Of a stretch of 64,000 nt of DNA, positions 1 through 10,149 are shown in pieces. Both the position numbers and the translations under genes were made by a program. Under the pieces are notes generated by a model that worked only from the letters and a program-made list of their open reading frames with translations, did not search any database and was not told the DNA's origin. This DNA comes from Bolinopsis microptera (lineage: Eukaryota > Ctenophora > Tentaculata > Lobata > Bolinopsidae): contig NC_087082.1 of the NCBI RefSeq assembly GCF_026151205.1, positions 15,223,365 through 15,287,364 on the forward strand. Reading direction: 5' to 3'. Each line of letters begins with the position of its first letter. The stretch's first letter is position 1.

Positions 1-2
1 AT

Positions 3-305
3 GATAGCTTCTTTGTCCTCAGATGTTTTAACTGTCAATCATTTGGTCACCATAGCAAAAGTCACCAAGGTCATTGCAAAAGTGAACATGTCTGTGGCTT
101 TTGTGCAGGAGCACATGAAACACGGACATGTGATCGCTCCGCTCCATTGTGTTGTTCAAACTGCAAGAAAGCTGGTAAGCATGGCAATGAGCTTCTACAT
201 GCAGCCTATGATCCTGTTTTGTGCCCCATATTCAAAGATTTGCAGGAGAAAGTTAAAAAGACCACCCCTTTTTACCAAAGCCACAACACGGACAGAAATC
301 ACTGA
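3..305 (+). CDS. LINE-A ORF1 C-terminal part, CCHC zinc-knuckle (Gag-like) protein
   Basis: The third forward frame is open from the window edge to a TGA at 303-305. It encodes a Cys/His-rich stretch: a canonical CCHC knuckle (C-x2-C-x4-H spacing in CFNCQSFGH), then further C-x2-C pairs (CGFC, CSNC) with interspersed His. Zinc knuckles of this kind are typical of LINE and retrotransposon ORF1 nucleic-acid chaperones that coat the element RNA. The N-terminus is off-window. The ATG-started frame-1 ORF over the same bases is a shadow, because it destroys the knuckle pattern. ORF2 starts about 60 bases downstream or overlaps slightly. Confidence 0.8.
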   Translation, partial: DSFFVLRCFNCQSFGHHSKSHQGHCKSEHVCGFCAGAHETRTCDRSAPLCCSNCKKAGKHGNELLHAAYDPVLCPIFKDLQEKVKKTTPFYQSHNTDRNH

Positions 306-364
306 GCTGTCTGAAATTCTTCCTTTTCAATCCATGGTCACTTGTTAACAAAGTAAACGATATT

Positions 365-3178
365 ATGTGCAACTTATCAGACAAAAGCATTGATATTGCT
401 GCATTCTGTGAAACTTGGCTAACAGATGTTAACTGCCCCACCACTGCAATTATTAAGTCTTACGGTTACAGAATCATACATAATTTCAGGAAAGACAAAA
501 AAGGTGGTGGAACTGCTTTGTTGTTTAGGGGAGAATACTCAATGTCTCAGTTCCAATGCTCTGCTACTTTCTCTACATTTGAGTACACAGCTGCATCAAT
601 CAAAACAGCAACAGGCACTAAGGTCATGTTTGTCTCTTTGTATCGACCTGGTTATCTCTCCTCTATCTTTCATCAGGAACTTGATTTACTTCTGTCAGCC
701 ATCACCATGAAGTGTGATTGTCTCGTCATTGCTGGGGACTTGAACATTCATTTTGAGAATAAGAATGACAAGCTTGTTAGGAAGACGCTTGACTTATTTC
801 TGTCTTACGGATTTAATCATCATGTTAATGAACCAACCCATGTTGCTGGTGGATCACTAGACCAAATCTTCTGCTTCTCTATCAAGAATCAGCTTCAATG
901 CAAGGTTTTGGTTGATAGTGTGAATAGGCATGGATCAGATCATTTTCCAGTCTATTGTGACTTCTCTTTGGAATTCGAAAAGAAATATTTTAAAGATATC
1001 ACTTACAGAAATTTGAAGACTGTGGATGATGACCAATTTACCAGTGATCTCTTCGATATAGTAAACTTGATTGATCTTGGGAAAATTGGAACTACTGATA
1101 TGAGTACATCTGTTGCCAACTTGAACGACTTGTGTGCTGAACTCCTAGATGAGCATGCTCCAATAGTCTCCAAGAAGGTATCTGTTATTGATTCTGCACC
1201 TTGGTTTGATAATGAATACAGGGACTACAGAAAGCTGAGAAGAAAAGCCGAGGCAAAAACTCGTAAACCAACAGCAACGCTTGAAGATAAAATCATGTTT
1301 AGAGACATCAGCTCAGAATGTTCTAAAATGGCTGATCTGAAGAAGAAGGAGTACTTTAAGAATATGGTAGAAAACTCTAAAGGCAACCCAAGAACTTTGT
1401 GGCAGCTGGTCAATAGAAATTTAGACCGTAAACAATCTAATCCTCTGCCAGATTACACAGATGATCTTCCAAAGCTAGCAGCAGACTTTAAGGCCTACTT
1501 TACATCTAAGATTGATAACATTAGGAAAGATATGGATCATGATCGGTTTACTCTTCCATCAGACTCTTCTGCTGAAGCTCCCGAATCCTACCACTGGTCT
1601 ACCTTTGAACCTGTCACATTAGATGAGCTAAAGGAAATCATTGACGAGTTTGGTATCAAATGTTCACCTTCTGACATCTTACCTACTACACTGCTTAAAG
1701 AGAACATCAGCATTCTGCTACCATTACTTCTACAGATTGTTAATGCATCCTTATCTCAAGGTTCAATGGACGGAGTCAAACTTGCTGATATTGTTCCCCT
1801 CCTGAAAAGTAACTCTCTTGATCCTAATGTCTTGAAAAACTTTCGCCCTGTCTCAAACCTCACTTTCCTTGGGAAGCTAATCGAGAGAGTGGTGTTAAAG
1901 CGCCTAAACGATCACTTAGATAAGCATAATCTCCACTGCCCAGAACAGTCTGCATACAAGAAGACCTTCAGCACAGAAACATTATTGATCAGAATATGGA
2001 ATGATCTTCTAGTTGCATCAGATGAAAAGAGTGCTACAGTTGTCATGATGCTTGACCTATCGGCGGCGTTTGATACTGTAGACCATGATGTCTTACTGAA
2101 CATTCTCATGAAGGAGATAGGACTAAGGGGCACTGTGTTAAAATGGTTTACTAGCTTTCTAAAAGGTCGTGCTCAGAGAATTCGACTTGGTTCTACTCTC
2201 TCTGAAGAAATAGTTATTAAGTTTGGTGTTCCTCAGGGCTCAGTTCTGGGACCTGTTCTGTTTAACCTTTATATCAGATCCATCTATAGATTTGTACAAG
2301 GAATGGACTTCACAATTTATGGGTATGCAGATGACCACCAGATCTTAAAGAGATTTAAACCCATCAACCAGTGCGAAACGTTACTCTCTAAGCTCAGGGG
2401 ATGCTTTGCATCTATTAGAGCTTGGATGAAAAAATACTTTCTAGCAATGAATGACAGTAAAACACAGATAATCGTTTTTGGTCCTATGTCCGTCCTACAA
2501 GAGATCAATATAAAGGGAGTGAATTTTGGGAGTGACACAACTATTCGATTTGTGAGCACAGTTAAGAATCTTGGGATACATATGGACTCTGGGCTTACTA
2601 TGAGCAACCATGTTGTTGAGTTGAAGAAGAAATGTTTCCTAACACTACGCAACCTCACTAAGATACGGTTTCTGCTGACTACAAAACAGCTTAAGACAAT
2701 TGTTAATAGCCTCGTTGTTTCTTGTTTGGACTACTGTAACGCCATGTTTTACGGCATCTCCAAGTACCTCATACATCAACTACAGCTTATTCAAAATGCC
2801 TGTGCAAAAGCAGTAACTGGAAAATATAAATTTGATCACCTAGGCGACGATCTTGATAAATTGCACTGGCTTAATATACCTAAAAGAGTGATTTTTAAAA
2901 TATGTCTCCTATCTTTTAAGGCTGTTAATGGAATAGCGCCACTGTACCTTCAAGATATGTTTAAGTATGCTCACCATGGACACACTGTTAGGCTCATAGT
3001 CCCTTATCGTTCAACCAAGGGTTTTGGTGATCGTAGTTTTAGTGTGGTTGGTCCACGAGTTTTTAATGCACTACCAGACTCAGTTAAACAATGTTATTCT
3101 GTTGAGGCGTTTAAGTCCGCACTGAAGACTTATTTGTTTACTTTATCTGACACTGAGGTAGCAAAAATGTTTTATTAA
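365..3178 (+). CDS. LINE-A ORF2: APE-type endonuclease + reverse transcriptase
   Basis: A 937-residue polyprotein. The N-terminal half is an exonuclease-endonuclease-phosphatase endonuclease: CETWL, GDLNIHF near residue 121, and a terminal SDH in HGSDHFP. The reverse transcriptase has AFDTVDH (about 567), GVPQGSVLGP (about 620) and the catalytic YADD (about 653). The tail carries the LHWLNIPKR and APLYLQD blocks seen in CR1/L2-like LINEs. The ATG at 365 falls inside the endonuclease: the same frame is open upstream and encodes FNPWSLVNKVN, matching the usual N-terminal N-x-R-S strand with Trp for Arg. True translation therefore probably begins earlier or by reinitiation after ORF1. No internal stop is present. 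Confidence 0.9.
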   Translation: MCNLSDKSIDIAAFCETWLTDVNCPTTAIIKSYGYRIIHNFRKDKKGGGTALLFRGEYSMSQFQCSATFSTFEYTAASIKTATGTKVMFVSLYRPGYLSSIFHQELDLLLSAITMKCDCLVIAGDLNIHFENKNDKLVRKTLDLFLSYGFNHHVNEPTHVAGGSLDQIFCFSIKNQLQCKVLVDSVNRHGSDHFPVYCDFSLEFEKKYFKDITYRNLKTVDDDQFTSDLFDIVNLIDLGKIGTTDMSTSVANLNDLCAELLDEHAPIVSKKVSVIDSAPWFDNEYRDYRKLRRKAEAKTRKPTATLEDKIMFRDISSECSKMADLKKKEYFKNMVENSKGNPRTLWQLVNRNLDRKQSNPLPDYTDDLPKLAADFKAYFTSKIDNIRKDMDHDRFTLPSDSSAEAPESYHWSTFEPVTLDELKEIIDEFGIKCSPSDILPTTLLKENISILLPLLLQIVNASLSQGSMDGVKLADIVPLLKSNSLDPNVLKNFRPVSNLTFLGKLIERVVLKRLNDHLDKHNLHCPEQSAYKKTFSTETLLIRIWNDLLVASDEKSATVVMMLDLSAAFDTVDHDVLLNILMKEIGLRGTVLKWFTSFLKGRAQRIRLGSTLSEEIVIKFGVPQGSVLGPVLFNLYIRSIYRFVQGMDFTIYGYADDHQILKRFKPINQCETLLSKLRGCFASIRAWMKKYFLAMNDSKTQIIVFGPMSVLQEINIKGVNFGSDTTIRFVSTVKNLGIHMDSGLTMSNHVVELKKKCFLTLRNLTKIRFLLTTKQLKTIVNSLVVSCLDYCNAMFYGISKYLIHQLQLIQNACAKAVTGKYKFDHLGDDLDKLHWLNIPKRVIFKICLLSFKAVNGIAPLYLQDMFKYAHHGHTVRLIVPYRSTKGFGDRSFSVVGPRVFNALPDSVKQCYSVEAFKSALKTYLFTLSDTEVAKMFY

Positions 3179-3378
3179 TAATATTAACCCTCTCTTTGAC
3201 TTATCTAAATTATATTAGCTTTTTGGAAGTTTTATGAACGAATTTATACATAGAACTTTATTTTGCTTTTGATATATAGTTTTAAAAGTATTTTTGTAAA
3301 CTAGTTGTAGTGACACTGCTGAGTAAAAGTGTACGCTTAATAGTGGTGTTTTTAAATTTCAATTTTAATTTTAATTAA

Positions 3379-4665
3379 TTAATTGTCCATCAGTACACTA
3401 CACTCCTCAGTTTCGTTGTAATACAATATCTCCTGTATATCATCGATAAATATGTTGGTCACACGTTGGATTGTACGTGTTAACTTCTGTATATCCCTAC
3501 GTATTATCTCTACTATGATAACTTTACACATACTATCTGATATTAGGGTAACTAGTTCTGTGACGTCAGACATGCTGGTCTCTTGATATTCTACGCCAGC
3601 TTCTTCTAATGCACGCTGATAAAGCTGACAGTTATTACCATTACCGCCGAATTTGAATAACACAGCTTTATTGTCCTCATTAGATTGTACCAGTTGGATT
3701 ATTCTACCGCAAAGTATTACACTTTTCCCCGCCCCTGCAGGTCCATTAATCCACAACAGATTCTCGCTTGATTTGAACGCTTTACATTGTTCTACTGTCA
3801 GGTTTTCCACTTTAACATAGTTTTTGATAACATCAGGAGCTGGTTCAACTCTAGGATTCTTTGCACGATTCTGCCCTTTTTTAGCTAAAAAGGTAAATTT
3901 TCCTGATTTGAGCCGTTCATCAATGTTTAATATGCAGTTTGCTAAACTACATTTCGATTGATCGTAGTTTTTATCGGTAGCCCAGATAGCAAGTAACATA
4001 TTGCTAACCTTTTGAAAGGCATCACAATTAATTCTTGTATCTTGAGCTATTGTTGCGTTGTTATTCCACCAAGAACCAAAACTTGATAAGTCTACAATGT
4101 CCTCATGAAATATCACAGTTGATAATTCTGAATCACTTAGCTGAAGTTTTGTATCTTCACTAGCCTGGAACTGTCCTTTAAATTGTTTACTGAAATTAGA
4201 ATACGCAGTGAACTGACGGATAGTTGTGTCCTTTTCTATACATTGAATCAGAGATTCTATCTTCTTTCTCTGCTCAACTGACTTTTTGAACGTACCAGAT
4301 AATGCCTTGAAGTGTTTTTCTTTGTCGACCGCATTATAAATGTGAGGCATGTTCTTAATTTCGATTATAACAATGGAGCCTGAACATAAAATTAAAAAAT
4401 CACATTCTCCTTCCTTATTCGACGGGTTCTTGCACCCTTTGCACGTCTTCCTGTTCCACAAATGACTCTGATCACACAATCGATATTGGTGGTGCGTGTA
4501 TTCAAAATTATGAAGAACTATGATCTTATTGTCCGGTAATATCTCCAAAGCCCTATACACCATAACTTCAGCCTCATAATCAGACTGACGTTGTCGTTCG
4601 TCTCTGAAGTCACTACTCTCCGGGTACCTGTCTATATACGTCTGGTCGGGAGCTCTCGGCAGCAT
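3379..4665 (-). pseudogene. NERD nuclease-like + P-loop ATPase protein, 3'-truncated by LINE-A
   Basis: The first in-frame ATG is at 4665 (428 codons); the frame is open only to 4737, with a stop just upstream. The N-terminal half has a NERD-type PD-(D/E)xK layout: E-x-E near the start, GECDFLI (Asp about residue 89), then IIEIKN (Glu and Lys about 102 and 104). The C-terminal half has Walker A GPAGAGKS (about 306-314) and Walker B IFIDDIQEI (about 404), as in superfamily-1 helicase-like ATPases. It stops about 20 residues after Walker B, so motifs III-VI are missing. The stop codon lies in the A/T tail of LINE-A, and only the last one or two residues derive from it. I infer that the insertion cut the gene and that its remainder lies left of the window. 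No introns are visible. Biological role unknown. Confidence 0.7.
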
Positions 4666-4739
4666 AATGGGTCGTTTGTCATCAGAGGTGCAGAACTTGA
4701 GGAATATTTCTTCTCCGTTCTTTACATAGTGGTCCAATG

Positions 4740-5004
4740 TTCAGTAAATTAAGACATTCTGAGATTAACGAAACTGTTAAAAGTTTATAGCTATATGTAG
4801 TAATCATAATTTGTAAATGAGATGAGGCACCGCAGGTGTTCAGGATAAAGTATGAATTTTAATTAAGGGAAGCACTGCTGTTATGTGAGGGGTGGATCGA
4901 GTATTACATACATATTATTACCTTAATGTTTAAGAGTAATGTTGATCTTTAGTACAAAAATATCTGAGCGCAGCTTAATCTCCGACCGGAATCTGGTACC
5001 TAAA
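4740..5004. other. Upstream flank of NERD-ATPase gene, no feature seen
   Basis: About 265 bases of AT-rich sequence between the NERD-ATPase reading frame and the first dispersed repeat. I see no clear TATA box, exon or repeat in it. Confidence 0.4.
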
Positions 5005-5945
5005 GTAGTGAAACAAATTTTTAGTGAAACAAATTTAAAATTTAATCCTTTATTTTACAATCATGATATAATAATATTTATAAGCCTCCGTTTTGAAAGT
5101 TTTGAATTTCAATATATCCGCATTTATATTTAAAGTTTAATTTTATGTATGATGTATAAGTCAATAACTGGCCGTCAAAGCCGCGCATTTATGAAAACAG
5201 GATTAACTTGTTTATAGTTATACGACAAATTAAATTTAAAACTATCCGTGGTTTTTAAAGTAAATTATAATCTTGCCTAAATCCAAAGCCTGCTTTATAA
5301 AAGTTTGTCATACGTTGTATGACCCGCCGCGCGGCTCCCCCTGTATCGTCAGGACCATAGTGAAACAACCGTGGGGGTCGCAACGTGATACAAATAAAAG
5401 TTACATTTAGATTTCACATAGCCATGTGCCTACGCGTACTTCGTGACGCGCTTGTTTCACAAGTAGGATCTTTGCCGCCTCCGGCGGTCGCGCGCTACTG
5501 CAAGCGAGAGGGCTCTGGTTAGAGCAACCTTTAGATCATAATATGTCGTCAGTTAAATTCTATATTTACAATGCAACATTTCATTAATCTATAAATATGA
5601 AATAATAAATGCGCGTACTCCAACCCTTACACCATCAATTCCCATGCGGCGCAGCTCAAGTCGCGCACGCACGTATTATTTTGTACTTTTTAATTTTGCT
5701 TTCTAATAAATATCGCGTCAATGTGTACGTATAAATGTTTATGTTTTTTGTAAACTGAATTCAATTGAGACTAGTGACAAGGACAATTACAATTAGGACA
5801 AAGAATAAAGACCCAAGTGCCTGCACGGCTTTTTTTGGACCCCTGTGGACCACTACTCTTGAAATCGCTCTACTTAACATAATATATAACGTCATTTGAC
5901 AATTATTATCATTAATTTACAATCTAGTCTAACTGTCTTGCTGGG
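5005..5945 (+). repeat. Dispersed repeat copy 1 (paralogue of 37205-40115; empty LINE-B site)
   Basis: The left part (GTGAAACAAATTT..., GGATTAACTTG.TTATAGTTATAC) matches 37205-37423, and the right part (AACTATCCGTGGTTTTT, GTGCCTG.ACGGCTTTTT, CTGTGGACCACTACTCTTGAA) matches 39641-40115. At about 5221 the two halves join directly at ATAGTTATAC, so this copy keeps the pre-integration site of LINE-B. It also has about 230 GC-rich bases (5302-5535) that the other copy lacks: a second insertion here or a deletion there. No coding capacity seen. Confidence 0.75.
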
Positions 5946-6009
5946 CCATTCGGCGGAATGACAGGCTGAGGCGCTGAGCGCGGCCCAGTAAAACCTGCTT
6001 ACTAACTTG

Positions 6010-6813
6010 TAACTGTTTACGGGTGATACTTGTAAAATATTTGTTCCAAATATATTTGGCGCGCGTCCTAATAGGTCATAGGTTGTAAACTTACAAACTA
6101 ACTGCAACGCGTTATATGTTGATTCACAATGTCAATCCTTCGCACATCGCAGCTCGGCGTTACTGGGCCGCGCTCAGCCTGTTGACGGATGTTACTCGTC
6201 TAAATTTCATAGAAGTAGCGCGCGCCGATTTCTTCTCGAAATGGCCCGAGGCAAGTGCTACGAAGTAGCGCGCTGGGCTATTCGACATGACACCACGGCA
6301 TCAATTTTAATGTTATCTGGGGACTTCAGGCTCTCATGTTCATTAAGAGATTAGGCGGAATGACAGGCTGAGCGCGGCCCAGTAACTTTGCAATGCGACT
6401 TTCCGCAAAAACCGTAAAAGATATACAACTGAAACATTTTTGACTGGGTCAAATGCTTTAAGTTTAATGGCCTCCAAATCAGCATGAAAAAATAAAAAAT
6501 TTGCCAAGGAATGTTAATTTTAGAGCCCAAAATTTGGACTCCCAAGTGGCATTAATTATTTTAGTCTTTTGAGTCTTGACACCGTTTAGGGTTATATTAT
6601 ACGGGAATTCCTGCTAGTACATATAACTATAACTCAATAAGCATTACGTGTTGTAGTTGTACAATTCGGTAAATTGGGATTGCGAAAAACTTAATACATA
6701 CTTATGGTAATCATTGTCAATTGTAGGTTTACAACCTGCCAGGACGCGCGCCGAGTTGGACTCGTCGACGGTCCAATATATGGAACAAATATTTTACGAG
6801 TATCACCCGTTAA
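6010..6813. repeat. Foldback-like element with ~90-bp inverted arms
   Basis: Sequence 6010-6098 read in reverse complement matches 6720-6813: both contain GTTTACAACCT, AGGACGCGCGCC, then GGAACAAATATTTTAC and GTATCACCCGT. A related single arm occurs at 52729-52815. Between the arms are other repeats, including GC-rich blocks with CAGGCTGAG(..)GCGCGGCCCAGTAA in direct (5961, 6366) and inverted (6163) copies. This looks like a foldback or MITE family with nested insertions. No transposase ORF is present. Confidence 0.6.
6288..6625 (+). repeat. Dispersed repeat, pair with 34165-34425
   Basis: Shares the blocks TGACACCACGGCAT, GCGACTTTCCGCAAAA.CCGTA, GATATACAACTGAAAC, TTTTGACTGGGTCAAAT, TTTTAGAGCCCAAAATTTGG and GAGTCTTGACACC with 34165-34425 in the same orientation. 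This copy carries about 70 extra bases near its left end that include the GC-rich block from 5951. Non-coding; probably a MITE-like family. Confidence 0.65.
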
Positions 6814-6829
6814 GGTAATCACCGATTTT

Positions 6830-7200
6830 AGTTTTATTTCATTAATTTCAATTTCCTCAATAAAACAAACGATTGAAATTTGAAATATATTACGTTTGTA
6901 ATTCAATGCAAAAAACAATGATGACATCATAAAAAACTCGACACTCATAAAAAATAACAAAAGTTAAAAAAAAAGATTAACAAAAGTTAAAATTAATAAA
7001 TTTGCAAATTTTCTCTGAATATGAGTTTTTAGCTGTAAAACCGTTCCTAATTTTGCATTCCCATTTACAGGTATGATGGAAATTAGCAGAAATAGGAAGA
7101 ATTAATATGAAACGTAATACATAAACCGTCATAAAATAGCATATATGACACTAAAGTACCAGTACAGTGCATATAGAATATGACGATTGTTCTCCATTCT
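6830..7200. other. AT-rich spacer 3' of the transporter gene, no feature seen
   Basis: Strongly AT-rich, with no ORF of note, no repeat unit and no obvious RNA gene. It probably contains the 3' UTR and cleavage region of the minus-strand transporter gene. Confidence 0.4.
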
Positions 7201-7214
7201 CCAGCTGAACGTAT

Positions 7215-8597
7215 TTAATATATTTTGAGATTTTCATCAGGGCTGTCCACTTGTGCATAGTCACCATTCTCTGCTACCTTCGTCTTTGTTTTCGTCGATG
7301 ACATGACCTTGATACAAAAAGCAATACAGAGCATTGATTCTGCGATGTAAATCAATCCCAGAATGCCTGTAGACCAGCCAAAAGATGCGAATGGTGCGAT
7401 CAGTCCGGATGTAGTGGTGCCGATGAAGATACCAATAGGAAATGCAGCACAGTACAAGGAAACCAGTGAGTTGATGACGATGATGGGCAGTTTGCCTCCA
7501 TTCCTCGCTTGGTAAACCTTGAACATGACTGGTAGAGCAGAAACGCACGCCATTGGAACAGCTAATCCTAGCAATGCAAGTGAGAGGATGACTTGGGTTT
7601 TGGAGGGAGTGATGAAGGAGAGTAGCGGGAGAGGACCCACAAAGGCGTACACCAAGGGTAAACTCACACAGGAGGCCATCAACATCTTACAAGGACCGTA
7701 CCTGTCTATCGCCAGCCCGATGATTGGTGAGAAAATGCAGATACCCCCCGTAGTGGCAAGAAGAGCGGTCCCAGACCAGACGACGTCCGCGTTGAAGAAT
7801 TCTTCTGCGTAGGGAGAAAGAAGAGGCATGGGATAGCTGACGAGGATGAGAGCAGATGCAAGATGCCACAGTGGGAATAGAACCAGAGGATCCAAGATAC
7901 TGGTCCAGCTTGATTCTTCTTCACCAGCTCGTCTCTTCTTGCTGTTAAGACTAGAAAGGAAGAAAGCCGGGATAGCACTCACAAATATCAGTGCACCTGG
8001 AAAGACAGAAGCTGCAGTGAAACCGCCTGCATCGTACAGGACTCCCCCCAAAAAGGGCCCTAAAGCACATGCTCCGTTAATAAAGGCCTCCCCAATTGCT
8101 GTGACAGTGCCAACATACTCGGGGTAGATGGCTAAGTAAGCGGCAAATATGGTGACGTTGAGAGTGCCACCAAATGCTCCGGCTGAAAATCGGAATATCA
8201 AAGACAGAATCTGGTAAATCACCAAATTCTCGATGGAATCCAGCACGCTAAAGAGTAATAGGGAGATACCAAGGCCAGCTAAGCCCCCCGAAAGGACGAT
8301 TCTGGTTGAAAACTTGGACATGACGACAGGAGCGATCACCCCACACGACACCGCCATTCCTGAAGAAGTTGATCCAAGTATCAGCCCAGTCCAGAAGGTG
8401 GAGATCTCTCTGCTCTCATTGTAGAGCGGGAGGTAAGAGTAGGGCATATGGAACGAGACGAAGGTTAGCAGGTGGAAGAGGCACATGGCAAGGAAGAGGA
8501 ACCTTTTTTTAGTCGGGGAAAAGGAAGCTATGTCCCATTTAGCAGCGGGAATTTCGGCAGATGTTTCAAGTTTGTCAGCATTCTTTGATTCCGTCAT
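7215..8597 (-). CDS. SLC18B1-like major facilitator transporter, intronless
   Basis: A 460-residue polytopic membrane protein starting at a clean ATG with a short hydrophilic N-terminus. About twelve hydrophobic segments fall into two six-helix halves, separated by a charged loop (SLNSKKRRAGEEESS) near residue 220, and there is a hydrophilic C-terminal tail. The helix-5 region, ending GPFLGGVLYDAGGF, resembles the drug-proton antiporter motif C of MFS exporters. From memory it aligns with the vesicular polyamine transporter SLC18B1, including LFSVLD and the GEAF/GPFLGG region. Expected role: proton-driven export or vesicular loading of small amines or another organic cation; the substrate is inferred from family only. 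A single uninterrupted exon is unusual for this family and could reflect an old retroposition. No frameshift or stop. Confidence 0.85.
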   Translation of the reverse strand: MTESKNADKLETSAEIPAAKWDIASFSPTKKRFLFLAMCLFHLLTFVSFHMPYSYLPLYNESREISTFWTGLILGSTSSGMAVSCGVIAPVVMSKFSTRIVLSGGLAGLGISLLLFSVLDSIENLVIYQILSLIFRFSAGAFGGTLNVTIFAAYLAIYPEYVGTVTAIGEAFINGACALGPFLGGVLYDAGGFTAASVFPGALIFVSAIPAFFLSSLNSKKRRAGEEESSWTSILDPLVLFPLWHLASALILVSYPMPLLSPYAEEFFNADVVWSGTALLATTGGICIFSPIIGLAIDRYGPCKMLMASCVSLPLVYAFVGPLPLLSFITPSKTQVILSLALLGLAVPMACVSALPVMFKVYQARNGGKLPIIVINSLVSLYCAAFPIGIFIGTTTSGLIAPFASFGWSTGILGLIYIAESMLCIAFCIKVMSSTKTKTKVAENGDYAQVDSPDENLKIY

Positions 8598-8899
8598 ACT
8601 TTCTGGAGAACTACTAGGGAACTAGTGATAAAATTAGGGGTTATAATTTGACTACATAATCTTCGTTAAAAGCTAGCGGGAGTCATTTTAAAATGTGATA
8701 TATGGTTTATCCCGAACCCAGTATCAATACAACTCGATTAATTATTATTATTATGCTAATTATTACTAATATGCTAATTATTACTACATATTACGCTTTC
8801 TTGAAATGAACCAAACGATAAGGTTATTTACAACTAATTTAACATTACAAGTTTAGCCTTTTGCTGAACAACATAAGGTGAATCAATTTGGTTTCAAAT

Positions 8900-9330
8900 G
8901 AAATATCAAAGAAAACTGGAGATCCTAAAAATGTCAAGAACATAACTACTACAGTTCTACTACCGTTCTTCAGAATGAAATCTCAACGAGAAGTTTAAAA
9001 ATCACATCGCTTATCTTAATTTTACGGGTATTATCTTAATTTTGAGGGTGTTCTGTAAATCAATTATGATCACCATTATACTTAGCAGTGACCACTGACC
9101 CGGCAACAGGGTGGCAACTGGCAATATAACGGCAGAGTCTGATACTGGCAGACAACGCACGTTGCGGGACATGGCGATTCTTGCTGTTCAACTTACCTCT
9201 TTCATATTGCACATAACTGCCAATCACTGATTGCCGTATCTAAACATTTAATCAAGATAAGACGTTTGCTGAATTATACAACCAGTCTTATTCCCTATAA
9301 AGAGGGCTGAACAAGCGGGTCTGAACCATT
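8900..9330 (+). repeat. Duplicated non-coding block, copy 1 (pair 10150-10910)
   Basis: Shares TTCTTCAGAATGAAATC, GGTATTATCTTAA, GTAAATCAATTATGAT, TTGCTGTTCAAC, CACTGATTGCC and TATCTAAACATTTA in the same order and orientation with 10150-10910. Copy 2 is longer because other sequence was inserted. No coding exons found in it. Confidence 0.65.
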
Positions 9331-9691
9331 AGAGTAAGACCCCATTTCTTATCAAGGTTTTCGTCTGTAAAGTATCTTGCGACCCAGTGATTAAATTATT
9401 ACATAATTCTGTTGCACGTACCGTATTCTGCAGCATGCAGCTGTAAGTGCAGAATATGGACTCTTAGAAATCGATAAGAAAATTTTCAGGAGGTATAAAA
9501 CATTATTTGTTACACGAACAGGAAATTGGGTTAGCTGAATTGTCTTTACGTAATTAGGATCTAATTCATAATTACCCTTTCTGCATGATGAGTTCACGAT
9601 GAAAATAAATCGTTATTTTCAGTTTAAAAATCTTCCAAACCCAAACTTTAAATTGACAGATAAAATAAACTTACATACACCTCTATAAGTG

Positions 9692-10025
9692 CAGGGGAAA
9701 GGGGACAGGGGACAGGGGACAGGGGACAGGGGACAGGGGACAGGGGACAGGGGACAGGGGACAGGGGACAGGGGACAGGGGACAGGGGACAGGGGACAGG
9801 GGACAGGGGACAGGGGACAGGGGACAGGGGACAGGGGACAGGGGACAGGGGACAGGGGACAGGGGACAGGGGACAGGGGACAGGGGACAGGGGACAGGGG
9901 ACAGGGGACAGGGGACAGGGGACAGGGGACAGGGGACAGGGGACAGGGGACAGGGGACAGGGGACAGGGGACAGGGGACAGGGGACAGGGGACAGGGGAC
10001 AGGGGACAGGGGACAGGGGACAGGG
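9692..10025 (+). repeat. 7-bp G-rich minisatellite (GGGGACA)n, about 46 units
   Basis: Near-perfect tandem array of GGGGACA with one variant unit at the left end (AGGGGAAA) and a clean right edge. Four consecutive GGGG runs with three-base loops repeat throughout, so the plus strand can form many intramolecular G-quadruplexes. The open frames through it (GDRGQGT or CPLSPVP periodicity) are artefacts of a 7-bp unit without stops. Near-perfect homogeneity suggests recent expansion. Confidence 0.95.
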
Positions 10026-10149
10026 TGCACCCCCAATTTATTGCGAAACTCGTTTTCGAGATAGCAGATGACCATTAAACTGATACCCATGACCAACCTT
10101 GTGGTTCTTTTTTGACCCAATTTTGAAAAATTACCTAATAACTTGCTCA

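Larger units (their letters stand above)
1..3381 (+). mobile_element. LINE-A, CR1/L2-type non-LTR retrotransposon, 5' end outside window
   Basis: The element enters the window inside ORF1 (zinc-knuckle protein), continues through ORF2 (endonuclease plus reverse transcriptase) and ends in a roughly 200-bp 3' UTR. The 3' terminus is an A/T-rich tail of AATTTT/TTAA units at about 3350-3381, a common ending for CR1/L2-like elements. The tail runs directly into the coding strand of the opposite-strand NERD-ATPase gene. Both ORFs look intact where visible, so this could be a fairly young copy. The target-site duplication cannot be tested because the 5' end is off-window. CR1/L2 membership is judged from C-terminal motifs only. 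Confidence 0.85.

Noticed and set aside
1-348. 115-codon ATG-started ORF in frame 1
   Set aside because: Shadow of the zinc-knuckle LINE ORF1 in frame 3, which shows CCHC motifs and fits the element order.
5302-5535. GC-rich segment in repeat copy 1 as a tRNA-derived SINE
   Set aside because: No recognisable A or B box; only its absence from copy 2 is supported.
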